NCBI RefSeq assembly: GCF_000003605.2
Contig: NW_003156238.1
Coordinates: 257,410-291,818, forward strand
Direction of reading: 5' to 3'
Source of the DNA: Saccoglossus kowalevskii
Lineage: Eukaryota; Hemichordata; Enteropneusta; Harrimaniidae
Length of the DNA stretch: 34,409 nucleotides
The translations under genes were made by a program, and so were the position numbers. Each line of letters starts with the position of its first letter. The first letter of the stretch is position 1. The notes beneath the pieces are model-generated. The model saw only the letters and a program-made list of their open reading frames with translations, made no database searches and was not told the DNA's origin. Below, one piece after another: positions 23,380 to 34,408 of this stretch.

Positions 23380-24173
23380 GAACACTATATATAAATCCTA
23401 CTTAGTTTGTATCAGATACACAGACTCCATAAGACACCTTACAAGCAACGATATTCTAGGAAGGTCTAGTCGATGTAAGACCAAGCGGTTGTCACATTAT
23501 CAACAAACTTCGAAGAATGTACTTATTCGATACTGTGGAACTGTTTATAAAACTAATGGAATTAATCAAATGTGGATTTGAACAATTTAAAACAGTTGAT
23601 GGATATTAATGTTGAACAAAGATCGCATGTTATGTTGTGTATGTTTATTTGGTCATATCTCCAATAGAGTTGTTATCACTACCACCATTTTCCATTGTGT
23701 TTCGTCATACCCATATTGCTGAACACACATACTGACGCATGTCTATAAACCTGGTGTTAAACTGACTGGTATTAAAGACCATATATTTCTTAAATGCAGT
23801 TAAAATCGTAGGATATGCATATAAATAAGTGGCACGTGTTACCAACAATGAATTGTATTGACGTCAGAGTAGGCTTTCCAAAATTTAAACACATGTCATC
23901 TTTCCAATGAAGTTGAAATTTATAATTATTGTATAATCATAATTTCCCGGAAGGTTAACGGAAATAAATTTGGCATGTTACTTGAAAACTGTGGAAAACA
24001 AAATTACATTCTTCACTGACATTATGTTGAATGGATGTCGCAATTGTTTTGCAGCCTCCAAAACAAGACAATATCGTGTGGCTTGCATACTTGTATTTAA
24101 CGATCACATTTTTTACAACTGAATTTACCTATATTTAACCCTGATCGCATATTTAACTCTCATAGTACCAGTG
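23380..24173. other. Non-coding, nothing recognised
   Basis: AT-rich stretch without open frames of note or repeats that I could detect. Confidence 0.5.
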
Positions 24174-24965
24174 CCTATCAAATTACACATATATCATCAA
24201 CAGACTTGTCACGGCACCATATTGCACTGTAGTGGGTAATTGTGAAATCATACTTTATTTGATAAAATGACGGAATCTCAATGCAAAATAACAGCGTGTG
24301 ATATAAACTGAGTTTATTGACAGCCACATTTAAGACGTTTCCAATGAACGAAACGTTATCTCAACTGTCACGATGAAAGTCCTAGAACAACGCATATTTT
24401 CAATATTTATTTGTAAAGTTAACAGGAAATCATATGTTTTATGAAATCTGATATGTATTCACAAATTTACTAATAGTGTATAACATCTAGTGATTAATTG
24501 GGGTTATTAACAAATCTTTGCCACTGATCAACCTGAAAGAGCTCTGAATTCATTGAAGTCAACCAGAGCGCCTGCAGCGTTCAGCGCAATAACATGATTC
24601 ACTTAAACATATATCATTCCAGAAACTACCAAAGTACAGATATCATGCAAAACATATAGGAATAGCCACATACATATTTGAAAAGTAAAAACATTGCAAA
24701 AACAAATACACAGGCATATCAATGTTAACTTCCTAAGATCTTTATTTACTGTAAGTAATCCAAAGTAGAACGAAATCAACGATATATGGTCCGCCATCTT
24801 TATTTTAATATTGGATGCAACCATTTTCTTATGCGGGACCATGGTCCATAACATGAGGGGATGTTATCAAACAAAGTATGACTTCACAATTACCAACTAC
24901 AATGCAATGAGGTGACGTGACAAGTCTGTTGAAGATATATGTGTAAATTGATAGGCACTGGTACT
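24174..24965. repeat. Long inverted repeat, arms about 100 bp, spacer about 600 bp
   Basis: The left arm 24174-24265 (starting AGTACCAGTGCCTATCAA) is the inverse of the right arm 24864-24965 (ending TTGATAGGCACTGGTACT), with roughly 85-90% agreement by eye. The spacer has no open frame of interest. It could be a foldback or TIR element, or two opposed copies of one repeat. Confidence 0.8.
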
Positions 24966-25212
24966 AGTTAAAAAGGGATAAGAACAGCATGACTTAAGAA
25001 AAATGTCTTGATCAATAAGAGACTAAGTTATAGGAAAACATTATTTATATTATCAGTAGACCAATAAATGAATTTGACAGTGTTATCCAAAAACTCGATC
25101 AAAACAGCCATCAAAACAGTATTACTTCCCTGTCAAATTAGTGGTTCATGCTTATTTGAATCCGAACAGGCCAATTCTATCACGCCTTGCTTGGCTCAAA
25201 CTTATATGCGCG

Positions 25213-26043
25213 ATACTGGTTGGATTTTGTTGGATGAATTAAATCCAATAGTAGTCCGGGACTCAAACTGAGAATTCGCTGGTAAGGATTACGATATATG
25301 ACATTGATCTAATAAAGTTACAAAACGCTTCGACGCAATGCAATGCATGATGGGACGGTCATGACCCCCACTATATCTCCCTACTTTATGAAATTCAAAT
25401 ACATCTGTTATAAGTTTCTCATTCATGTACCGTAATAATAATTGTTGGCAGCTTCATTTCAACTCGATAGCTTTGATAAATATTCAACACTTTTACAAAA
25501 AATTACAAAACTAATAATTACTAATACTGCTCTCAACATGTAACTAGAACTGAACACGTAAATACGGGGCGGCAGCTGACGTCAATCACATGACACTGGG
25601 TTATTATTTCAATACAGTGTAGTGAGAGTCGATTAAAGTGGTGACACGTCATAATCCGTATGTTGCACAGCCAGCCTAAACAATCTATTATTGTTATACC
25701 TGTGTTTTAATAAAAAATAATTTATTGCGTCCAACCGTTGAACGTTTCCAGGTAGAGTAATGTTTATCACCCGGAAAGAAAAAGTGTCCATCAGTTGACC
25801 ATTATTCATCGAAAACTAGCTAATGAAATCATTCATTGCATAATATAGACATTGGAAAGCGATCTTTAACTAAAAACAATGAAATATTCCTAATGAGTTA
25901 TAGATTGAACGCAACTTACATTAAACGGATTTACTGTATACAGTTCACCAAATTATCTCATGCGTAAATAATGTATACATATATTGTATTAGTAAATATA
26001 TAACATATAATTGTTCTGTGGTACTTGGTTGTGGTATTCCACT
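25213..26043. repeat. Dispersed segment, copy B
   Basis: Diverged direct copy of 22640-23379. It has an extra block of about 290 bp (25327-25617) relative to copy A. Similarity ends at CCACT (26039-26043), directly before TGTCA, taken as the start of the LTR. Confidence 0.85.
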
Positions 26044-26950
26044 TGTCATCATTCTTTATTTTTATGTTTTTGTCATATTACCTCAAACCCTGGCAAATGG
26101 AAGTGTTCATTGAGTCATGGGAAGATATGGTGTGCATTACCTTGTGATAACTGCCTTAAAGATGACTGACAGGTCATACTTGTTTTCAACTCTGGAAGGA
26201 AAGTGGAACCTGCCAGGTGTGCTTGTAATTTACATAACAAAGGTCTTTACAGCTTTGGAAGAAGAATTGGAATCTACCAAGTGTGCTGTTATTTGAATAA
26301 CAGGGGATGTTAAAATCTACTGAGTTGCCTATGTGACACAGCTGCTAGCAGGATCACATTCTGATTGGCTTATGTTGAAACCCAGGTGGTGACACAGAAT
26401 CATGCCTATAAATTGGACAGACTCGGGTTAGTTGGTATCCATCATTTCAACTTGGTGTCCGTCACTTCAACTTGCTTCAACTGTGTGGTCTGCTACGATA
26501 TTGTGTGACAAGTGATACAGGCTACAGCCATCATGTTGTGAGACTTGCATGAACTGCTCTGCGATCTCCTGCTTTCAGCGGTGCCCTCCAGAATACCTGC
26601 ATTGCTCTGCAACCCAGACTCCTGTATTTCTTCGTTGTTGTGTTGCAGAAGCCATTAACTGTCGTCCATTAATACATCCTGGAACTGTGAGTTATCACCA
26701 ATGTACACTTCCCTAAGCAATCCCCTATTTTAGTGACTTTATTCATTGTATTTTTCTGTGCTCTATGTTTTGTAATTATTTGGGAGGTATTAAAGCCAGG
26801 AGCTTTAACTCGATATTTTGGTGTATGTGTATTTCATTTCCAGTACTATTGTCTTGTCTACCCCATACTAGCAGTGAAAGAATCCCTTGTCCAGTGTGAG
26901 TTCTGTGGGTGGCCCTCTCAATTGCGATAAGCAGGCCTTACACTGTGACA
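26044..26950 (+). repeat. 5' LTR of the Gypsy element
   Basis: Bounded by TGTCA at the left and TGACA at the right, which are inverse to each other. The left edge coincides with the end of similarity between the two dispersed segments. A second TGTCA at 26071 is an alternative start. The right edge is three bases before the primer-binding site. Confidence 0.7.
26407..26412 (+). promoter_or_regulatory. TATA box in the LTR
   Basis: TATAAA in the middle of the LTR, where the U3/R border and start of the genomic RNA would be expected. Confidence 0.5.
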
Positions 26951-26953
26951 TTT

Positions 26954-26971
26954 TGGTGTCAGAAGTGGGAT
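26954..26971 (+). promoter_or_regulatory. Primer-binding site
   Basis: TGGTGTCAGAAGTGGGAT starts with TGG, the complement of a tRNA 3' CCA end, and is a typical Gypsy-group PBS. It lies three bases after the LTR. Confidence 0.75.
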
Positions 26972-27139
26972 TGTGATTCTGATTCGGATACTGATTCTGA
27001 TTTGGATTTTATTGTCAATAATCTCTTGACTAAATTGACAGTTTCGTAACTGCTTAAGGTCTAGAGAACACGGTGTTGTCAGACCAGCTTGCACTGCTAG
27101 GTAGACATTAAATTGCTTTATTTAATAATACTGAAACTT

Positions 27140-28080
27140 AATTTACACCTTTTCAAGCATTGATATTGTTATCGAACTTGAAGAGTTAGGTAGTATATTA
27201 GGGTATAAGGGAGAAGAGCTGACTGAATTTGTGAGGACAGAGCGTGAGAAGAGAGAGCGTGAGGAGAGGGATGGGAGAGCAGCCAAACGTGAGGCTGAAA
27301 GATAGAAAAATGAACGTGAGGCTGAAAGGTTGAAAATTGAATGCCAGGAAAGAGACAGAAAACGTGAGGCAATAGAGAGAGAGGGTGAGAACGAGACCGT
27401 GAAGAGAAAGAAAAAATAAGACAGCATGAACTTGTGTTCAGATTGCGTGTGGAAGCTAATGGTCAAAATGGAGGCTTAGAACAGCTGGCGCAGTCCATTG
27501 TTAGTTGTAAGGGTTCAAAGCGATTTGCTGAAACTCAGAAATGGTCGCGTGATAGTTGGGTTATGAATATTAGTGCATTATTGACAGGCAAAGCATTGTA
27601 AGTGTTTTCTGCATTGTCTGCAGAAGAGTTCATCGATTACAATGCTGTAAAGGCAGCTTTATTGAAGCGTTATGATATGAATGATGAAGGTTATAGCAAA
27701 AAATTTCGAACTAGTAGGGCAGAAGGTGGAGAGAACATTTCGCAATTTGCAGCTAGATTAAGTAGTTATTTTGACCGCTGGATAGAGCTATCTGAAGTTG
27801 GTAGGAGTTTTGATGGAGCTAAGGATGAGAGATCAATTGATGAGTACTTTTGGTAATGAGTTGAGTTTTCAGAGGTGAAAGGTCATCCAAGTCAGTTAAA
27901 GAAATGGCTGACTTAGCTGATAAGTTTAGAGATGCACGTAGAAAGTCAGAAAGGTACAGGACAGGGTCGATTCGGTCAGTCTAAGCTAAAGTTAGGCTGA
28001 TATTTTTGTGGTGATCCAAATCATTCTGCTGTCAGTTGTCCTAAGCGTTATAAAAGTTTCCAGCCTCAGATTAAGTCATC
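27140..28080 (+). pseudogene. Gypsy gag, broken
   Basis: The N-terminal part encodes a charged, arginine/glutamate-rich coiled coil (LEELGSILGYKGEELTEFVR, then repeated REREER/AERLK). Next comes a SCAN-like capsid segment at about 27590-27810 (SALSAEEF, LLKRYDM, RLSSYFDRWIEL) and a CCHC-type knuckle near 28000-28050 (FCGDPNHSAVSC) whose first cysteine position is a stop. In-frame stops are at about 27303, 27416, 27599 and 27854, and the frame shifts after 27856. Confidence 0.85.
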
Positions 28081-28092
28081 TGCGTTGTTGAC

Positions 28093-28353
28093 ATGGATCA
28101 AACTAGTAATGATTCACAAGAAGTCAGTGCTACATGTGTAGTTCACGAGGTCACAGATGATTACAGGGAAGAAATAGAGTTGAAATGTGGCCATGAGCTG
28201 CCAATTATTTGTTTTACAAGTGTTGCACCAACTAATAGGATGGTGAGTGGTATGCCTGTTGTTCAAAACTTTATTGGTAGTACTGAGGTAGAGGTCCTGC
28301 GTGATAGTGGGTGTAGTTCAATTGTAGTATGTAGAGTCAGACATGTGTTGTGA
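28093..28353 (+). pseudogene. Gypsy aspartic protease, partial
   Basis: An 86-codon open stretch with VEVLRDSGCSSIVV; the DSG at 28303-28311 is the active-site triplet of retroelement proteases. It ends at TGA 28351-28353, soon after the active site, so the rest of the domain is out of frame. Confidence 0.8.
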
Positions 28354-28885
28354 TGGATGATACATGTCGGAAAGCCCCAGTAGATATACCATCTATAGAT
28401 ACACCCTACTATGTTGGTGAGGTCCAGGCACTGTGTATGAGGACCCCAGTGTATTGTCGGTAATATTAGTGGAGCTAGGGAGCTCAAGACTCTGATATTG
28501 GTTGAAAGCTAGGTTTAGCTCACGAGGTAGGACATGGTGAGGCGAGTTCGCCCTCGGGTGGTGAACATAGTACTCCTTCGAGTGATGGGACTAGTGTCCC
28601 CTCAGGTAATGAAGGTTGTACTAGTAGTCAGGCTAGTGTGCCCTATATAGATGAAGGTTGTTCTCCAGGTGTTGAGATAAGAGAGCCTTTAGTTAGTGGG
28701 AGTCGTTGTGAACCCTCCAGTGATTTTAATCAGGATGATAGTGTTGATGTTGTACAGGTGGTACAGACTAGGGCTCAGAAGTTAGCTGAGAAGGAGCCGT
28801 TACATAGGCTTATAGTTCCTGTGTTTAGGGAATTGATAATGAGGTTAATACGAATGGTGTTAAGAAACCTATTACTGTGGATGCA
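28354..28885 (+). pseudogene. Gypsy linker between protease and integrase
   Basis: Low-complexity Ser/Gly/Glu-rich coding remnant (CSPGVEIREP, then VVQTRAQKLAEKEPL at about 28757-28801), as found between protease and the next pol domain in this type of element. Frames shift several times. Confidence 0.6.
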
Positions 28886-29118
28886 GTGCAAGAGGCACAA
28901 CAGTCTGATTCCACATTAGAGCGTGCTAGGAAGTTATTGAGTACAAGCGAGGAGTTGATCACAGGTCGTAACAATCGGGCAAGGTTTGTGATGGAGTTTC
29001 AGTCATCTCATGTTGATAGAGGACGAGTGTGTTCTCAATTAGTTGTACCATTGTAATACCATGATCAAGTACTAGCACTTGCTCATGAGTAAGTTATGGC
29101 AGGTCATATGGGTGCTAT
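28886..29118 (+). pseudogene. Gypsy integrase, N-terminal zinc-finger half
   Basis: Encodes SDSTLERARKLL, SQLVVPL, then LALAHE and AGHMGAM with the two histidines of the HHCC zinc finger; stops occur at about 29054 and 29089. The LINE starts right after GHMGAM, so the two cysteines lie 4 kb away at 33,280. Confidence 0.85.
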
Positions 29119-29364
29119 GAAATAAATAAGTTTATTCTCCTTATTATAACCAATACAATAATAGAATCAAAAACTAAATACAATGCAAGAACATAAATGA
29201 GAATATGATCGGAAAATAGCAGTCAGGTGACTGCTAATCTAGTCCGTTCCCATCTTCTTAAATAAATAGTCATAATAATTATTTAATATGATTTGTCAAA
29301 GAAATAGAGAAAAAATATATAGATATGTATATACATTTTTATGTACAAGAAAACACTACGTTAA

Positions 29365-32151
29365 CTATGTATGCAAAAGATATTTTTTGTATTCTTTTTT
29401 AAGTATGATTCTGGACTGTATAGATCTAATATGAGTCGGAATTTTGTACCATATTTTCGGGCCAATATATTTTATACAAAATTGACCACATCTTTTTTTA
29501 ACTTTTGGAGAGAAAGATTATATTTGTAGTTTTGTCTTGTGTTATAATTGCGTTCAATCTGCGGGAAGTAGTTGTGAAAATTGGTGGTAATCTATCACAA
29601 ATTGCATCATGCACTAAAGTTCCAATTTGCGGAGAGTGTTGTTCATAAATACACTGTGTTTAAACAAAGGTGCTTAGGGTATTTTGTATTTTGTAAAGGC
29701 GATAATGCGAACAATGTGTTTTTGTATACGTAAATTTTTTTGCGAGTGACAATGATATGTATTTCCCCAAACCTTTAATCCATAAGAAATGTGGAGAAGA
29801 TTAAATGTGTTGTATAGCAATAGTTTATCCATAGTTATTCCAATGTAATTAATACTACAGGTTTCATTTAATTGGTCACCTTTAAGGTTGAATTCACCCT
29901 CAGTTTAGATTTCTTATGTGTATTGGCAATAGATAAAATTTGTTTTATCGGAATTATTAGTAAGATTATTTGCATCACACCACAATACCACCTTTTGAAA
30001 TTCACACTTCAGAGCGTTATGTTGATTTGGTTAGATTTGTTTTGAACTGTGTGGAAAATATTGGAGTCGTCAGCATATAATCTGAAATTAAAATGGTCTG
30101 TGGATTGTGGTATGTCATTTATGTATAACACAAATAGTATGGGCCCTAGAATGGAACCTTGGGGTACTCCACATGTAATTGGCAATGTTTGGGATTTAGT
30201 GTTATAAATACAAACATACTGATTTCTTGCTGTCAGATAACTTTTAAACCAGGACAAGGCAACCCCCCCTTATACCATAATGTTCAAGTTTTGCAATTAA
30301 GATACCGTGGTTCACTGTATCGAATGTTGTCGAAAAATCTATCAACATTCCAATTGTGGCATTACCCTTATCCATTTCAAATAACAAATATTGAATTAAG
30401 CTAATGAGTGAAAGTTTGCAGCTATATTTTTCCCGAAAGCCATATTGGTCTTTGTACAGTATATTATATTTTTGTAAGTAATTCATCAGGCATTTATTTA
30501 CATTTTTTTCTATAATTTTACTGATGATTGGTAGGATAGAGATAGGTCGAATGTCCCCCATATTTGTTGTATCACCTTTTTTATAGAATGGGATGACTCG
30601 GGCCTTTTTAAGACAGTCTGGAAACTGTCCTGTGGAAATTGATAAGTTTGTAATATAACATAATGGCTGCAAAATTTCGCTCATAGCATGCCTTACCAGT
30701 TTTGCACTGATTCCCTCCCAACCTGCCGCTTTGTGAAGATCCAACCTGATAATTTCAGTTTGGATATCATGAACAGTTACTGGGCGTAGGAAATTTTATT
30801 GGGTAGCTCGTTCCCCTGGAAAGTTGTAGAAAATGTTGTTATTATTTGAAGTTATTTTATTGGCTAACTTTTCGCCAATTGTAACGAAAAACTCATTAAA
30901 GTCATTCGCAATATTTTCCAAATCTGTGTGTATAATTGGTGCGCCAATATAATCCAGCTTGACTTCTTTTGGTATAACTAATTTTGATTTGGTTTTGCCA
31001 ATGAGTTCATTGATTACTTCCCAGTTCTTGTTCAGATTTCCTTTATCAGAGTTTAATAAATGTGTGTAATATTGTTGTCGGGCTTTCCGTAGTAACTTTG
31101 TCAGAATGTTTCTGTATTTTTTAGTTTTCTTGTAATTACATTTAATTATATTGCCAAATAAACGATGTTCTGTTCTAACCGATTTCCTAATTGCCGATGT
31201 TATCCAAGGTTTATCTTTGCTCCGTTTTTTGTTGACTTTTTTTAATTTCATGGGTGCATGGTCATGACATATTTAAACAAATTTCGTTGAATTTAGCGGT
31301 CGCCACATTAACATCCTAACAATCCAACACTTCAACACATGTTTCTGCTCTCAAATCAGATCTAAATGAGTTCATATGGAATTTGGAGAAATCCCGGGAA
31401 TACATATAATTGTTATCTTTATAAATTGGCAGTAGAGGGAATACTGCAAAAACTGGCAGCTGATCAGAAAGATCTAAGATAATAGTACCTGAAGAAATAC
31501 CTGTTTTGCTTATATCAGTGTATGTGTGATCAATAATTGTTTGACTAGTTTTTGTTATTCTTGTTGGGGTTTTGATTAAGTGAAAACATGACAGTGTATT
31601 GAGAAGGGAATTTACTTGGGGGTTAGAATTGTTATTCAGGTCAATATTGAAATCTACAACTAAAATACAGTCTCATTCAGTGTAATCTCAGAATTACTGA
31701 TAAAACTGTCAATTTGTGTAGCTTGGGATCTATACAATACTCCAACGATGTATTTGTGTTTGCCAATAGAAATTTCTAAAAACAAAGACTCTGCATTATT
31801 GACACGAGATCAAAACAGAACACCTTAGATTATTTTGAATGTAAATGCCTAACCCCCACCTCTTCTACCATCATCTGTGCAATTTGTTTCTAAAGAATAA
31901 TTTGTTAAACTGTGAATATTTTTGCTTTCATTTTGCCAGATTTCAGTAAGTGCAACGATACTGAATTGATGTTTTATATAATTTTCATAAAATAAATTAA
32001 AATTGCCATAATAGTTAATTTAAAGAGATCGAATAATAATATGAGATATAGAGAATGCGTCGAGTGCATTGGAGAATTCAGTATTGAACTGGGAAATGTG
32101 ATATGACGAACAGTGAATATTGAATAATTGGTGATCATTATCATCTTCCAT
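29365..32151 (-). pseudogene. LINE ORF2 (endonuclease and reverse transcriptase), broken
   Basis: From ATG 32151-32149 to TAG 29367-29365. The endonuclease part has ALTEIW, VVDFNIDL, TPTRIT, IIDH and LSDQLPVF; the last normally has His where Gln stands (31462-31460). The linker is intact at 31251-30796 (KPWITSAIRKS, NKNWEVINELIG). RT blocks include ARVIPFYKKGD, RPISILPIISKIIEK, DFSTTFDTVNH, GVPQGSILGPILF and YADD (30077-30066). The C-terminal part has SYGLKVWGNT near 29780 and IWYKIPTHIRSIQSR. A C-run near 30265 coincides with a frameshift between RT blocks. Confidence 0.9.
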
Positions 32152-32239
32152 GGTTAGTTATATGTATAAACAGTATAGGATATTTACAAGTAATTTCAAC
32201 TATATAATATTATATTATATATTATAATATGTGGTGTAC

Positions 32240-32990
32240 CTTCTGCCTTTCTAACATAGACCATTTCTTGTCCACAGAAATCTGTAATTTGTAGCTTTGC
32301 GTTTAGCATTGGCCAATTTCAGTAAATTTCCACCAGTTGGTGTCAGATTTACATTGATATATTTTACTCTTTTCTCTATACCCTAGATTGTATGTGGTTA
32401 TCTGATTTATTTTCTTTCGGTCCCGGTACACTTCATCTTTTTTTTCGTCCAGCGAATTTAACAATTATAGGTCTTGGCCGAGGTTTTGTATTTGTTGCGC
32501 CATTTTTTCTGGTGGGACAATCTTTCCTATTCTGTGGGTGATTTCAATATCCCTTGATGTCACATTTGGAACAATCTTCTGTATAACTTTAAGTGATATT
32601 TAATTGGTACTTTCAGTTGTATCTTCGGGTATGCCATGTATCTCGACGTTGTCTCTTCTACTATACTGATTTTGTTCTTCACTGGTCTTTTCTAAGACAG
32701 TAATATGCTGAACAAGATTCGCGTTACAATCTTCAATTTTTTGAATTTTTGATTTTCCATAATATCATTAAGAAAGTCCAATGAGGCCTTAATTTCTCTC
32801 ATACTGAGTTCATTTATACAGCTTAGTTGACAGCTGATGTCATCCAAACGATCTTCAATTGTTGTTGGCAGTACATGAGTTTCTTTGCCAGGAGACATAC
32901 GCTTTTATGACGCTTTTTACAAAGAAATGTGCCATTCTCCACTTGACTAATGCCCCGAGTAGTACCACAATCTTGGCACGTTTTTGGCAT
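32240..32990 (-). pseudogene. LINE ORF1, broken
   Basis: Starts at ATG 32990-32988 with a Cys-containing MPKTCQDCG..FLCKK segment, then a coiled-coil stretch (TTIEDRLDDISCQLSCINEL) in another frame. Then come the hallmarks of an L1-type RNA-binding ORF1 protein: EITHRIGK, RPIIVKFAGRKK, DEVYRDRKK, and near 32270 YRFLWTRNG. Several frameshifts and stops. Confidence 0.72.
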
Positions 32991-33222
32991 TGTTCTAACA
33001 ATAGACCTTTGAATGGAATATGATAATGACCAACGTAGAACAAAGAGCAGTACTTGATCACAATGACAACTAAACCGGTGCAAGTAAAACTTGATTTACG
33101 TGGAAATCGTCAGCAGATATGGCACTGAAAGTTGGTTATACAGACTCATCAGGCTTTATAAAAGATGAACATGTGATTGTCCGAGATATGGATTCTATAA
33201 TAGAAAGCAAAATACTACAGAT

Positions 33223-34270
33223 AGAATAGCAACTCAGTTTTATTGGCCTGGTATGCAGAATGATGTTATTAGATATTGCAGGTCATGTGATATATGTCAG
33301 AAGACCACTCCTAGGGGTCGTGTTAGCAAGGTACCATTAGGCAATATGCCCTTGATTGAAGTTTCATTTCAGATGATAGCTATGGATCTGATTGGTCCGA
33401 TCAGTCCCGCGACTGAGAGAGGTCATAGGTACATTTTACCTGTTGTAGACTATGCGTTCACGATACCATGAGGCAGTAGCGTTAAAGAAAATTACTTTTG
33501 AAGTAGTTGCAGATGCTTAAGTTAGTATATATAGTAGAGTTGGTGTACCCAAAGAAGTTTTAACTGATTTAGGGACACAATTTGTATCTGAAATTATGAA
33601 GGAAGTGAGTAGAGTGTTGTCTATTAAACAATTATCCATATCACCCAGCATGTAATGGTTTGGTTGAGCGGTTTAATGCTACTTTGAAAAGTATGATGAA
33701 ACGTATGTGTCAAGAACGAAGGATTGGGATAGGTATCTGTACTGTTTGCCTATAGAAAAACTCCTCAGGAGAGTTTAGGGTTTTCACCCTTTGATCTTAT
33801 TTATGGTAGAACAGTGAGGGGCACAATGATGATTTTAAGAGAGTTGTGGACAAAGGAAACCACTACACCAGAGGATAAAACTACATACCAGTATGTCCTA
33901 GATTTGCGAAATCATCTTGAAGAGACATGTAAATTGGCTCAAGCTGAGTTAGCTAAGGGATATGATAGGAAGGCCAGGGATGGGAAGTTTCAACCTGGTG
34001 ACAAAGTGTTAGTGTTACTTCCCACTGACCACAATAAGTTGTTGATGCAAATGAATGACAGGGACCATATGTAATTAAGGAGAGAGTGTGTATGATGGAT
34101 TACATTATGGATGTAAAAGGCAAGGTGAAAATTTTTCATTCTAACTTATTGAAAACATATTACGATAGAGACAAACTGAATGACAAGAAAGTGGTTACAG
34201 GGGTGATGAACTGTGTGTGCCCTGCAGTTGTTGAATATGATACTACTGACAGTGATACAATACTGTGTGA
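33223..34270 (+). pseudogene. Gypsy integrase, core and C-terminal part
   Basis: Resumes after the LINE with TTDRIATQFYWPGM and the two zinc cysteines in YCRSCDICQKT. The catalytic triad positions are visible: Asp in AMDLIGP (33385-33387), Asp in LTDLGTQF (33566-33568) and Glu in GLVERFNATLK (33666-33668). Later come LAKGYDRKARDGKFQPGDKV (to 34007) and a GPY motif near 34065 in another frame, then VKIFHSNLLKTYYDR. At least four frameshifts, for example near 33455. Confidence 0.9.
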
Positions 34271-34275
34271 TAGTG

Positions 34276-34408
34276 GTGAGGTTTTGCATTGATTTTCGCA
34301 AACTCAATAGCATTACAATGTTTGATGCAGAACCAATGCCATCACCTGAATATCTATGTTCACGATTAAAAGAGGGTCGGTACTTCACCAAAATTGATCT
34401 AATCAAGG
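34276..34408 (+). pseudogene. Gypsy reverse transcriptase, start (runs off the window)
   Basis: Encodes FCIDFRKLNSIT, EPMPSPEYLCSRL and GRYFTKIDL, the first conserved RT blocks of Ty3/Gypsy. It follows integrase directly, in another frame. The segment expected before it (the LVKKKDG block and linker) is missing, so a deletion joins integrase to RT here. Confidence 0.85.

Larger units (their letters stand above)
29119..33222 (-). mobile_element. Non-LTR retrotransposon (LINE), nested, minus strand, near full length
   Basis: About 4.1 kb on the minus strand with an ORF1 (zinc/coiled-coil/RRM-like) and an ORF2 (APE-type endonuclease, RT, C-terminal part), all with several breaks. The 3' end is at the left (about 29,119), where Gypsy integrase sequence stops; the 5' end lies between 33,085 and 33,222, before integrase sequence resumes. 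I could not see a clean target-site duplication. The RT resembles the Jockey/CR1 range of clades; the exact clade needs a tree. Confidence 0.9.

Noticed and set aside
27143-27466. Minus-strand Ser/Leu-rich open frame
   Set aside because: It is the antisense of the Arg/Glu-rich gag coiled coil on the plus strand.
30159-30404. Plus-strand open frame within the LINE
   Set aside because: Antisense of the reverse transcriptase; the minus strand has YADD and the other RT blocks.
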